Below are positions 36,275-44,518 of a stretch of DNA of 64,000 nucleotides, piece after piece. The translations under genes were made by a program, and so were the position numbers. Source of the DNA: RGIG4034 sp045576455 (GTDB taxonomy: Bacteria; Bacillota; Clostridia; Lachnospirales; Lachnospiraceae); contig JAZNGM010000031.1 of the NCBI GenBank assembly GCA_045576455.1, positions 58,326 through 122,325 on the forward strand, written 5' to 3'. How positions within the stretch are numbered: position 1 is the first letter of the stretch; every line of letters starts with the position of its first letter. Below the pieces are notes generated by a model. The model worked only from the letters and a program-made list of their open reading frames with translations. It had not been told where the DNA came from and searched no databases.

Positions 36275-37072
36275 ATGCGTTGTTTTAATGTCGATGTAAG
36301 AAAGAATGTAACAGAGTATGGATTTATGCCAACATTACGGTTATATTTACTGGATGGTCAGGAACAGAGACCTATGGTGATTGTCGTGCCGGGTGGAGGA
36401 TATACGATGGTTTGTGAGGATGGAGATAAAACTGCTATGCAGTATAATGCGGCAGGATTCCATGCAGCGGTGCTTAAATATTGTGTGGAACCACATTGTT
36501 TTCCGGAAGCTCAACAGGATTTGGCAATGGCAATCAGAATGATTCGTGAACACGCTGAGGAATGGAATGTGCATAGAGATAGGATTGCAGTTTGTGGTTT
36601 CTCAGCGGGCGGGCATCTGTGTGCCAGTGTTGCTACGCTTTGGAATAACGAAAAGGTATTTTCTAAAAAAGAGATAGAACTTGAATTACATAAGCCTAAT
36701 GCATGTATTTTATATTCGGCAATTCTTACTACAAGATTGGGACATTGCAAGTCATTTTTATCGGATCATGTGGGACAGAATAATCCCGAAAATCTGAACC
36801 TGGCTGCTTGTGATGAACAAGTTAATTCAGGAACACCCCCTACATTTTTATACAGTACTTATGAAGATAAATTAACCAATGTGGAAAATGTATTATATTA
36901 CGGAGAAGCACTGAGTAAGAATGAGATACCGTTAGAACTGCATATATTCCCGAAAGGCGGACATTGTGCACCTTGGTGTGACGGAGTAACATGGGCAAAG
37001 GCACCGTTAGGAAGAGATTATAATGCAATAAGACTGTCTGTTGAGTGGTTGGTGGAATTGTTTGGATTGTAG
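36275..37072 (+). CDS. Alpha/beta-hydrolase (BD-FAE-like esterase)
   Basis: A 265-residue serine esterase. VVPGGGYTMVCE holds the oxyanion hole, the nucleophile is the Ser of GFSAGGH, Asp is likely in YEDKLTN and His is in GGHCAPW. The pattern matches the bacterial acetyl-xylan/feruloyl-type esterases that remove acyl groups from sugars. It has no signal peptide, so it would act inside the cell on oligosaccharides. AAAGGTGG precedes the ATG. It appears to be driven by the long-spacer promoter next to the MerR gene. Confidence 0.82.
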   Translation: MRCFNVDVRKNVTEYGFMPTLRLYLLDGQEQRPMVIVVPGGGYTMVCEDGDKTAMQYNAAGFHAAVLKYCVEPHCFPEAQQDLAMAIRMIREHAEEWNVHRDRIAVCGFSAGGHLCASVATLWNNEKVFSKKEIELELHKPNACILYSAILTTRLGHCKSFLSDHVGQNNPENLNLAACDEQVNSGTPPTFLYSTYEDKLTNVENVLYYGEALSKNEIPLELHIFPKGGHCAPWCDGVTWAKAPLGRDYNAIRLSVEWLVELFGL

Positions 37073-37092
37073 TTGATAAGGAGGGAATCAAA

Positions 37093-38034
37093 ATGGAGAT
37101 AATTGAGGTAATAAATTATTTGACAAAAAGAAGAGTGTGGGGAAGAGTAGTTTCTTTTGAACCGATTACTCTTGGCGCTGGTGGGGCTAAATTATTTACG
37201 ATAAATGATGGCGTGAAAAATTATGTGTTGAAAGTGGCACATGAGTCATTTCAATGTGATGAGGAAGTTTTGAAATCCTACCGGAAGGAGTACGATTTTT
37301 ATCAACTGAATCTTAAATTGCGACTTCCTTATATACCTGAAATTGTCTATGCTGAAATACATTCAGTGTACGGTATTTTATTGGTAATGGAATGTTTCAA
37401 GAGAATCGCACATGAACAATGGGATGTGAAGTTACAGAAACGGGCAGTGGATTTGTGTGCTAGATTGAATAGTATGCCGGTAAAGCAGGTGGAACCGCTT
37501 GGTTTACAGTGGAAGCCGACACAAATTGACGCAGATTTTACCCGTAATTCTTATCGGGACTGGGTGGAGGTTCTTGATGAGCACGAAGAAAGATTTGACC
37601 GTAAGCTTCTGGATGAGATATACAAAAATCTTGGAGCAGTTTGTCCTGTGTTAAACAGCGCACCACAGTATGTCTGCCATGGGGATTTTCATCAGGAAAA
37701 CATACTGACGGACGGAGAAAAACTTTATATATGTGACTGGCAGGGAATAAATATTGGAAAATGCGTAGGAGACATATCATTTTTCCTTAGCAGAGGAATG
37801 GGCTTTGGTATTCATATGGATGCAGAATTATTGCTTTCATACTATTGTGAATGTTTATCGGAATACATGGGTATCCGGATTGAGAAGGAGACCCTACAGA
37901 AGGAACGAAGTGCGTCTGCTTTATTAACTACCTTTTCCTTTTGGGCATATTATTTGAAAAATGCACCTTATGAAAGAGTAGCCGGACATTTTCATGAGAT
38001 GGTAGAGGCGGCAAAGGTTTTAAATATAGTTTAG
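37093..38034 (+). CDS. APH-fold phosphotransferase
   Basis: A 313-residue aminoglycoside phosphotransferase-like kinase. The Brenner motif CHGDFHQENIL carries the catalytic Asp; CDWQGINIG holds the metal-binding Asp. The fold includes sugar and choline kinases, and no antibiotic resistance role should be assumed. ATG 37093 with GAGGGA upstream is preferred; the frame from 37045 runs into the esterase gene. It follows the esterase gene by 20 nt, probably in one operon. The substrate is unknown. Confidence 0.78.
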   Translation: MEIIEVINYLTKRRVWGRVVSFEPITLGAGGAKLFTINDGVKNYVLKVAHESFQCDEEVLKSYRKEYDFYQLNLKLRLPYIPEIVYAEIHSVYGILLVMECFKRIAHEQWDVKLQKRAVDLCARLNSMPVKQVEPLGLQWKPTQIDADFTRNSYRDWVEVLDEHEERFDRKLLDEIYKNLGAVCPVLNSAPQYVCHGDFHQENILTDGEKLYICDWQGINIGKCVGDISFFLSRGMGFGIHMDAELLLSYYCECLSEYMGIRIEKETLQKERSASALLTTFSFWAYYLKNAPYERVAGHFHEMVEAAKVLNIV

Positions 38035-38140
38035 TATAGAGTCAAATCGTTATGAGTAGATAAAGAACGGATTTATGGAAAAGTTTTTCTGTTTTTTGGA
38101 GATTGGTACATTTTAGTATTGTGTTCTATATATTTTCACC

Positions 38141-38190
38141 TTGACAAAAATAGATATACAGAATACTATAAATGTGTTTATAGTATTCTG
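38141..38190 (+). promoter_or_regulatory. TetR gene promoter with a perfect 14-4-14 palindromic operator
   Basis: TTGACA (38141-38146), 17-bp spacer, TACTAT (38164-38169). CAGAATACTATAAA (38159-38172), loop TGTG, TTTATAGTATTCTG (38177-38190) form a perfect palindrome that covers the -10. A textbook negative autoregulation site for the TetR protein encoded 18 bp downstream. Confidence 0.85.
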
Positions 38191-38207
38191 GTATTGGAGA
38201 TAACGAT

Positions 38208-38795
38208 ATGCCTACTAGTCCGAAAATTCCTAAAGAAGTGATATTGCAACATGCTTTGGACATGTTGATTCAAGAAGGATATTCATCAATTAATATTAAG
38301 ACTTTAGCTAAGAAAATAGGATGTTCTACGCAGCCTATTTCGTGGCATTTTGGAAATATGGAAAACTTCCGCAATGCATTGACTGAGTATGCATTGAATT
38401 ATGCAAATAATAAATTGCTTTCAGCCACAGAAGGAATGGTGGCTTTTACAAATGTAGGAGTAGGGTATATAGATATTGCATTTGATGAACCTAATTTGTT
38501 CCGATATTTGTATATGAGTGGTGAAAGCGGATATTATGCAGGTGGTTTGGATATTTTTACAACTGCAGATACGAATTCTGCCATGATAGGGCAGATTGCA
38601 AATCAATTGAATGTATCTGAGGATAAGGTGAGTGAGTTTTTTAGGAATACAATTATTTATACGCATGGTCTTGCGTGTTTTGTTGTGTCGGGATTAATTA
38701 AAGCGACCAAAGAAGAATTGTATGATATGGTAAAACGGGGAGCAGATGGATTTATGTTGCAGTCGGGTATGACTCTGAAAGAAGAATGCGTGTAG
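38208..38795 (+). CDS. TetR/AcrR-family regulator
   Basis: A 195-residue regulator with the TetR N-terminal HTH (EVILQHALDMLIQEGYSSINIKTLA, then CSTQPISWHFGNMENF) and an all-helical ligand-binding C-terminal domain. It lies directly downstream of a perfect palindrome at its own promoter, so autorepression is likely. The next gene, an M23 peptidase, starts 30 nt after its stop and is presumably in the same operon. No antibiotic pump is nearby; the effector is unknown. Confidence 0.88.
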   Translation: MPTSPKIPKEVILQHALDMLIQEGYSSINIKTLAKKIGCSTQPISWHFGNMENFRNALTEYALNYANNKLLSATEGMVAFTNVGVGYIDIAFDEPNLFRYLYMSGESGYYAGGLDIFTTADTNSAMIGQIANQLNVSEDKVSEFFRNTIIYTHGLACFVVSGLIKATKEELYDMVKRGADGFMLQSGMTLKEECV

Positions 38796-38825
38796 AGAAA
38801 ATAGATGAGCAAAGGAGATAACAAC

Positions 38826-39572
38826 ATGAAAGTTTCAAGACAAGTAATCATACAAGCGTTAAAACAGACCTTCTGTATTCCGATAATATATATAAAACAT
38901 AAATTCCGGTTGCCGAATAAATCCCAGTGTACTAAGGTAGAATACAGACTGCCGTTTGATGGGGAATGGACTGTGGTAAACGGAGGATTGGAAAAAGAAT
39001 ATTCTCATTCATGGGGCGTGCCGACGCAAAGATATGCGTATGATTTTTTAATAATGGATGAAGCAGGGATATCATTTGATGGAGGGAATCCGGAGATTGT
39101 CAGCGCGTACAGATGCTATGGGAGAGAAGTATATGCGCCCGCAGACGGTATGGTAGTGGAAATCGGAACAGATTGTGAAGATGGGAAAATAATGCTGCCG
39201 GAAAATATGGAAGCAACAGCGAAGGATATTCGTGGTAATTATGTTTTAATAAAACATGCGGAAAAAGAATATGGATTTATTGGTCATTTGCAACCACAAA
39301 GCATATGTGTAAAACTGGGTGAAAGGGTACAGGCGGGACAGGTTATAGCAAAGTGCGGAAACACAGGGAATAGTTCGGAGCCTCATATTCATTTTCATGT
39401 ACAGGACGGAAAGAGTTTCTTTACGTCAGCAGGAATACCGATTGTATTTAGGGATATAAGTGTATCTCTTCAAAAACAGTATCGTGACTATGACAATCGT
39501 AAAATTCCGGCAATACCTTTAGCTGAAAAGAGGATGCAGATAAGCAGAGGTCAACGGGTAAAAAATCAATAA
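38826..39572 (+). CDS. M23-family (LytM-like) peptidase, no signal peptide
   Basis: A 248-residue protein with the M23 fold. RYAYDFLIMD supplies the metal Asp of motif 1, although the usual first His of HxGxD is replaced, and HIHFHVQDG is the C-terminal HxH. The GNYVLIKH, GHLQ and AGQVIAKCGNTGNSSEPH elements match M23 domains. There is no clear signal peptide, which is unusual for a cell-wall hydrolase, but a hydrophobic stretch near residues 14-22 could be a weak anchor. ATG 38826 has GGAG 8 nt upstream. Enzymatic activity is uncertain with a changed first ligand. It is cotranscribed with the TetR gene. Confidence 0.8.
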   Translation: MKVSRQVIIQALKQTFCIPIIYIKHKFRLPNKSQCTKVEYRLPFDGEWTVVNGGLEKEYSHSWGVPTQRYAYDFLIMDEAGISFDGGNPEIVSAYRCYGREVYAPADGMVVEIGTDCEDGKIMLPENMEATAKDIRGNYVLIKHAEKEYGFIGHLQPQSICVKLGERVQAGQVIAKCGNTGNSSEPHIHFHVQDGKSFFTSAGIPIVFRDISVSLQKQYRDYDNRKIPAIPLAEKRMQISRGQRVKNQ

Positions 39573-39603
39573 TGAGCAGATCTAATAAAATGGCTGGGAA
39601 TCA

Positions 39604-39629
39604 TAATGGTTTCGGGCCATTATTTTTTT
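39604..39629 (+). terminator. Rho-independent terminator
   Basis: TAATGG (39604-39609) pairs with CCATTA (39617-39622) with two further G-T pairs, followed by seven T. It closes the TetR-M23 operon. Confidence 0.75.
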
Positions 39630-39795
39630 ATGGAGTATTTAAGCGAACTGGTTGTAACATGAGGTAATATTTCAGAAAGAGAAAAATTATAGATAAAAAC
39701 ATAATTACCGGTGATTAATAATGCATTTCATATACATTTAGTGTATAATAACCAACAGTAGTGTGGTTAGAAAAATAAGTTTTGTGGAGGCGTGT

Positions 39796-41364
39796 ATGAA
39801 TAAGAAAGTTTTATTGGTAGTTATGGATGGAATCGGATTTAGTAAGACAGGGATTGGGGATGCCGTGGCACAGGCAAACACGCCGACGCTTAACAAGTTA
39901 CTGGCGGAATGTCCGAATACAAGACTTAATGCGCATGGCGTGGCAGTCGGCCTTCCGTCGGATGACGATATGGGAAACAGTGAAGTGGGACATAATGCAC
40001 TTGGCTGCGGCCAGATATATTCACAAGGTGCAAAACTTGTAAATGAATCCATCGAAAGTGGGAAAATGTTTGCATCTGTTGCATGGAATGAAGTGATTAA
40101 TAATTGTATAACTAACAAATCGACATTACATTTTATCGGTTTGCTTTCAGATGGAAATGTTCATTCTAATATTTCCCATCTTATAGTAATGTTAAAAGAG
40201 GCAAAAAAGGCAGGTGTCAAAAAAGTCCGTATCCATACGCTTCTTGATGGACGTGATGTTCCGGCTACAAGTGCCCATATATATATTGAGCAACTTGAAC
40301 AAGTTTTAAATGAATTGAATGAAGAAGGTTTTGATGCAAAGATAGCCAGTGGCGGTGGCCGTATGAATATTACCATGGATCGTTATGAAGCGGATTGGGA
40401 TATGGTAAAAAGAGGATGGGATACGCATGTGTCAGGTATGGGCAGACAGTTTGAGAATGCACTTGATGCCATAGAAACATACCGCAAAGAATTGAATGTG
40501 ATTGACCAGGATATTCCGGCATTTGTTATTGCCAAGGACGGAGAACCGGTTGGAAAAATTGTTGATAAAGACAGTGTGATACTCTTTAATTTCCGTGGGG
40601 ACCGTGCACTGGAATTATCAATGGCTTTTGATAATGATACGTTTGATGCATTTGAAAGAGGTAAGAAGCCGGACGTTGTATACGCAGGCATGCTCCAGTA
40701 TGACGGCGATCTTAATTTGCCAAAAAGATATCTTGTAAACCCGCCGGAGATTCATGATACATTGTCAGAACTATTAGTTAATAATAAGCTTAACCAATAT
40801 GCAGTGTCAGAAACGCAGAAATATGGGCATGTGACATATTTTTGGAATGGTAATAAAAGTGAAAAATTTAGCGAGGAATTAGAAACCTTTAAGGAAATAC
40901 CATCCGATAAAGTTTCTTTTGACGAACGCCCGTGGATGAAGTCTGCAGAAATTACTGATGACATAATTAAAGCAATAGAATCAGAAAAATATGATTTTAT
41001 CCGATGCAATTATCCTAATGGAGATATGGTAGGACATACAGGCAACATGGATGCGGTAATTACTTCGGTTGAAGCAGTGGATTTGGGACTTGCCAGGTTG
41101 CTGAAAGTTGTTGATAAATACGATATTACACTCATTGTTACCGCTGACCATGGCAATGCGGATGAAATGTTTGAAAAGAATAAAAAAGGAGAACTTCAAG
41201 TCCGTACAGCACATTCGTTGAATCAGGTTCCGTTTATTATTTATGATAAGAATACAAGATATGAGATAAAGGAAGGCGCCTATGGTCTTGCCAATGTGGC
41301 ACCGACGATTGCTACCATATTTGGACTTACCGCACCTGAATCATGGGAAAAGAGTATGATTTAA
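39796..41364 (+). CDS. gpmI: 2,3-bisphosphoglycerate-independent phosphoglycerate mutase
   Basis: Interconverts 3- and 2-phosphoglycerate in glycolysis, using two Mn ions. The 522-residue protein has the catalytic Ser62 in MGNSEVGHNALG, the LLDGRDVPATSA loop, the metal ligands in the VMDGIGF start and the TADHGNADEM element, and HSLNQVPF. ATG 39796 with GGAGG upstream is preferred; the frame from 39763 lacks a ribosome site. It appears monocistronic. A TATAAT lies at 39744-39749 but I see no convincing -35. Confidence 0.96.
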   Translation: MNKKVLLVVMDGIGFSKTGIGDAVAQANTPTLNKLLAECPNTRLNAHGVAVGLPSDDDMGNSEVGHNALGCGQIYSQGAKLVNESIESGKMFASVAWNEVINNCITNKSTLHFIGLLSDGNVHSNISHLIVMLKEAKKAGVKKVRIHTLLDGRDVPATSAHIYIEQLEQVLNELNEEGFDAKIASGGGRMNITMDRYEADWDMVKRGWDTHVSGMGRQFENALDAIETYRKELNVIDQDIPAFVIAKDGEPVGKIVDKDSVILFNFRGDRALELSMAFDNDTFDAFERGKKPDVVYAGMLQYDGDLNLPKRYLVNPPEIHDTLSELLVNNKLNQYAVSETQKYGHVTYFWNGNKSEKFSEELETFKEIPSDKVSFDERPWMKSAEITDDIIKAIESEKYDFIRCNYPNGDMVGHTGNMDAVITSVEAVDLGLARLLKVVDKYDITLIVTADHGNADEMFEKNKKGELQVRTAHSLNQVPFIIYDKNTRYEIKEGAYGLANVAPTIATIFGLTAPESWEKSMI

Positions 41365-41381
41365 TGTAGAACCGGTAAACG

Positions 41382-41411
41382 TATGCAACAGCGTTGCATA
41401 TATGGTATAAT
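41382..41411 (+). promoter_or_regulatory. Dyad and -10 element before the DUF1295 gene
   Basis: TATGCAAC (41382-41389), loop AGC, GTTGCATA (41393-41400) form a perfect 8-bp dyad immediately upstream of TATAAT (41406-41411). The dyad covers the expected -35 region, so it may be an operator. It could instead be a weak terminator of gpmI. Confidence 0.4.
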
Positions 41412-41471
41412 AAAAAATAGTTGATTTTTGTAATACAGTTACGGAAAAATGAAATATTGGGGGCGGAAAAA

Positions 41472-42323
41472 ATGAGCTTTTTAGAATCATTTGGAATGAA
41501 TTTTTTAGTATTGTTTATCATTGCGATGATAGTTAGCAGTATTGGATTTTATAAGTATGTGTACTTTATTTCTTTGGGATACGGCTTCTCTATTGCGGCT
41601 ATGGGAGTAGCATTGTTTGTTATCTATTACGATGTGATTGGTATAGGAACCGCGGCTATGTGTGTCCTGTTCCTTATTTACGGTTGCAGATTGGGAGGAT
41701 ATCTTCTTGTCCGGGAAATCAAAAGTGCTTCTTACAGAAAAACAATGCAGAAAGAAATTAAAGACGGCTCATCCATGAAATTTGTTGCCAAGGTTAGTAT
41801 TTGGATCAGTTGTGCATTTTTATATGTGCTTCAGATTTCACCGTTGCTTTTCAGAATGATGGATGCTAAAAGAAAATCTGATTTTAGTTTTGGACTGTTA
41901 GAGGTTAAAACAGATGTAATTACCATCGTAGGTGCTGTGATTATGGCGCTGGGGATTCTTCTTGAGTCAATGGCAGATTTCCAAAAGAGTAAGGCAAAAA
42001 AGATAAACCCTTCAAGATTCTGCGACAGCGGACTTTATAAAATAGTAAGATGTCCGAACTATCTGGGGGAAGTATTGTTTTGGACAGGTGTATTTGTGTC
42101 CGGCGTAAATATCTATGCCAACGCATGGCAGTGGATTGCAGCAGCATTCGGCTATATTTGTATTGTGTACATTATGTTTGGCGGAGCAAGAAGACTGGAA
42201 CTTAGACAAAACCGTAATTACGGAGCTGATCCTGAATATCAGGCGTATGTTAAGAAAACGCCGATTCTCTTGCCGCTTGTACCATTATACAGTGTGGCAA
42301 AGTACAAATGGTTAGTAGGATAA
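41472..42323 (+). CDS. DUF1295 / ICMT-like membrane enzyme
   Basis: A 283-residue integral membrane protein with about seven hydrophobic segments. The C-terminal GLYKIVRCPNYLGEVLFWTG, followed by RRLELRQN and EYQAYVKKTPILLPLVP, matches the steroid 5-alpha-reductase/ICMT-like DUF1295 family, which binds NADPH or SAM near the membrane surface. Substrate and reaction are not known. GGGGGCGG lies before ATG 41472; the frame from 41421 adds an unlikely N-terminus. It precedes the GH36 gene by 28 nt and may be cotranscribed. Confidence 0.75.
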   Translation: MSFLESFGMNFLVLFIIAMIVSSIGFYKYVYFISLGYGFSIAAMGVALFVIYYDVIGIGTAAMCVLFLIYGCRLGGYLLVREIKSASYRKTMQKEIKDGSSMKFVAKVSIWISCAFLYVLQISPLLFRMMDAKRKSDFSFGLLEVKTDVITIVGAVIMALGILLESMADFQKSKAKKINPSRFCDSGLYKIVRCPNYLGEVLFWTGVFVSGVNIYANAWQWIAAAFGYICIVYIMFGGARRLELRQNRNYGADPEYQAYVKKTPILLPLVPLYSVAKYKWLVG

Positions 42324-42351
42324 AAAATGCAGAGAGATGTGGGGAGACAAG

Positions 42352-44454
42352 ATGAAAAAAGTTTATAGCCGTTTTACATTAAATGATATGTGTGCGCTGT
42401 ACTTACTGGATACGGAAACGGAAATATGCGGTGTTACACTTTTACCATTGGAATATGAAGATAAGTTAGATTTAGAAGGATGGTGGAATATTGAACCCGT
42501 AGTACAGATAAAGCTTGTGGGTGAACCATATCCTGACGGATTTATTCATGGTCATTCCATGAAAAACAGCCTGATGCTTGGAACGGTGAAATTTAAAGAA
42601 CAGATTGTAGAAGGTGAAAACCCTCTTAAGATTATTACGGTTATGGAGGGTAATGGTCTTACGTTGAAGCACATTCTTGAGTATGTTCCGGATAGCTTGT
42701 ACGTAACCATGTATTCCCAGGTGCTTTCTAATCGCGAGGATACAATAGAACTTGAATTATTTACTTCCTATAATATCTGCGCTTTTTCTTCATTAGGCGG
42801 CGGACTGCGTATGGAGGATTTTGTATTACACCGTATGCAGAGTAAATGGAGTATGGAAGGTAAACTTGAAAGTAATGAATTCTTAGACTTACAGTTAGAG
42901 CCGGCGTGGTTAAGAATAGGGGCTAACAGTGTGCGGTTTGGTCAGGTGGGTTCGATGCCTGTACGAAGGTATTTCCCTTGGATGATAGCAGAGGACCGTA
43001 AATTTGGTTACGGTATTGGTGCACAGTTGGCACATCCTGCGAGTTGGCAGATGGAGGTCTATAATAAAGACGAGAGAATTGCTTTGTCAGGCGGACTGGC
43101 AGACAGGGAATTCGGACATTGGACTAAAAAGCTTAATAAATTGGAGTTATTTGAGTCTCCTAAAGCAACGCTTACCGTGGCTAAGGAAGATGTGGATGGT
43201 ATCAGTTACCGACTGACTTCGGCACAATTACCTAATTTGGAACTGGTGCCTGAGGTTGAAAAAAGTCTGCCTATTATTTTTAATGAATACTGTACCACAT
43301 GGGGAAATCCTTCTGAAGAGAATATGCTGAAAATCATCGATGCCCTTAAAGGACGCGGGATTACATACTGTGTTATTGATGCCGGCTGGCACGTTAAGGA
43401 TGGAAATGATTGGTCAGATATAGGTGACTGGATTACTAATGAAAAATTATTTCCGCAAGGACTTAAATATGTTGCGGATAAGATTAAAGAAGCCGGAATG
43501 CTTCCGGGTATCTGGTATGAGATGGAGGTAACAGGTAAAGATTCCGATGTGTTTAAGAAACCTGAATATCTGCTTCATAGAGATGGATATCCGTTACAAA
43601 CCTGTTTCAGACGTTTCCTGGATATGCGGAAAGATATTGTACAGGATTATTTAGAGGAACGCGTAATAAATCAGCTTAGGGACTGGGGTTATGAATACCT
43701 GAAAGTTGATTATAACGATAACATCGGTATCGGTTGTGATGGTGCGGAATCTTTGGGTGAAGGGCTTAGACAAAATATGCTTGCGTCCCAGAATTTCTGG
43801 CGCAAATTAAGACAGAGTCTTCCTAATCTTGTAATAGAGAACTGTTCGTCAGGTGGACATAGACTGGAACCTTCCATGCAGGCATTGGCAAGTATGGCGT
43901 CTTTCTCGGATGCGCATGAGTGGACGGCCATTCCGGTAATAGCGGCTAATGTAACCAGAGCTATTTTACCTGCACAGAGCCAGATTTGGGCGGTTCTTAG
44001 AAAAGGCGATGATGAAAAACGTTTATATTATTCTTTGGCATGTACTTTCTTAGGCAGAATGTGTCTGTCAGGCGATATTTATGATATCGCGGATTGGCAA
44101 TGGGAAATTGTTGATAAGGCCATTAAAATGTATAAAAAATGTGCTCCGGTCATTAAATACGGACGTTCTTTCCGTTATGGGCCTCATATAAAGAGTTATA
44201 ATCATTTGAAAGGGTGGCAGGCTATTTGCCGTAAGAGTGAAGATGAAGAAAGTATGCTCGTTGTAATGCACACTTTTGAAGGTTGTGAAGATGCCTTAAA
44301 AATCACCTTACCGGACGATGCTAAGACTTCATGGAATCTTGCATCGGCATTCCATAGGGAAGGAATACAGGTCGAAATACAGGAAAATCAGTTTATTGTA
44401 AAAAACATGCAGGAATACGATAGTGTAGTATGTCTGTTATCCTTAAATAAATAG
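42352..44454 (+). CDS. GH36-family alpha-galactosidase-like enzyme, cytoplasmic
   Basis: A 700-residue clan GH-D enzyme with N-terminal beta-sandwich, TIM barrel and C-terminal sheet. The nucleophile is Asp453 in LKVDYND; the acid/base is Asp520 in FSDAHE, preceded by ENCSSGGHRLEP. CVIDAGWH is also typical. The galactose-over-other-sugar specificity is the common one in this family but not certain; the odd YNDNIGIGCDG loop suggests a variant. No signal peptide. ATG 42352 has GGGGAG upstream; 42337 is an alternative. It heads the run GH36-GH120-GH106-like. Confidence 0.88.
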   Translation: MKKVYSRFTLNDMCALYLLDTETEICGVTLLPLEYEDKLDLEGWWNIEPVVQIKLVGEPYPDGFIHGHSMKNSLMLGTVKFKEQIVEGENPLKIITVMEGNGLTLKHILEYVPDSLYVTMYSQVLSNREDTIELELFTSYNICAFSSLGGGLRMEDFVLHRMQSKWSMEGKLESNEFLDLQLEPAWLRIGANSVRFGQVGSMPVRRYFPWMIAEDRKFGYGIGAQLAHPASWQMEVYNKDERIALSGGLADREFGHWTKKLNKLELFESPKATLTVAKEDVDGISYRLTSAQLPNLELVPEVEKSLPIIFNEYCTTWGNPSEENMLKIIDALKGRGITYCVIDAGWHVKDGNDWSDIGDWITNEKLFPQGLKYVADKIKEAGMLPGIWYEMEVTGKDSDVFKKPEYLLHRDGYPLQTCFRRFLDMRKDIVQDYLEERVINQLRDWGYEYLKVDYNDNIGIGCDGAESLGEGLRQNMLASQNFWRKLRQSLPNLVIENCSSGGHRLEPSMQALASMASFSDAHEWTAIPVIAANVTRAILPAQSQIWAVLRKGDDEKRLYYSLACTFLGRMCLSGDIYDIADWQWEIVDKAIKMYKKCAPVIKYGRSFRYGPHIKSYNHLKGWQAICRKSEDEESMLVVMHTFEGCEDALKITLPDDAKTSWNLASAFHREGIQVEIQENQFIVKNMQEYDSVVCLLSLNK

Positions 44455-44518
44455 GTTATGGCCATGATTATTATGACGTGGGGAAAAATAAAATAAAGAA
44501 TATAGTGAGGAGAATTTT

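Noticed and set aside
37093..38034. Aminoglycoside resistance gene
   Set aside because: The APH fold is shared by sugar and choline kinases, and neither the sequence nor the neighbours indicate antibiotic modification.
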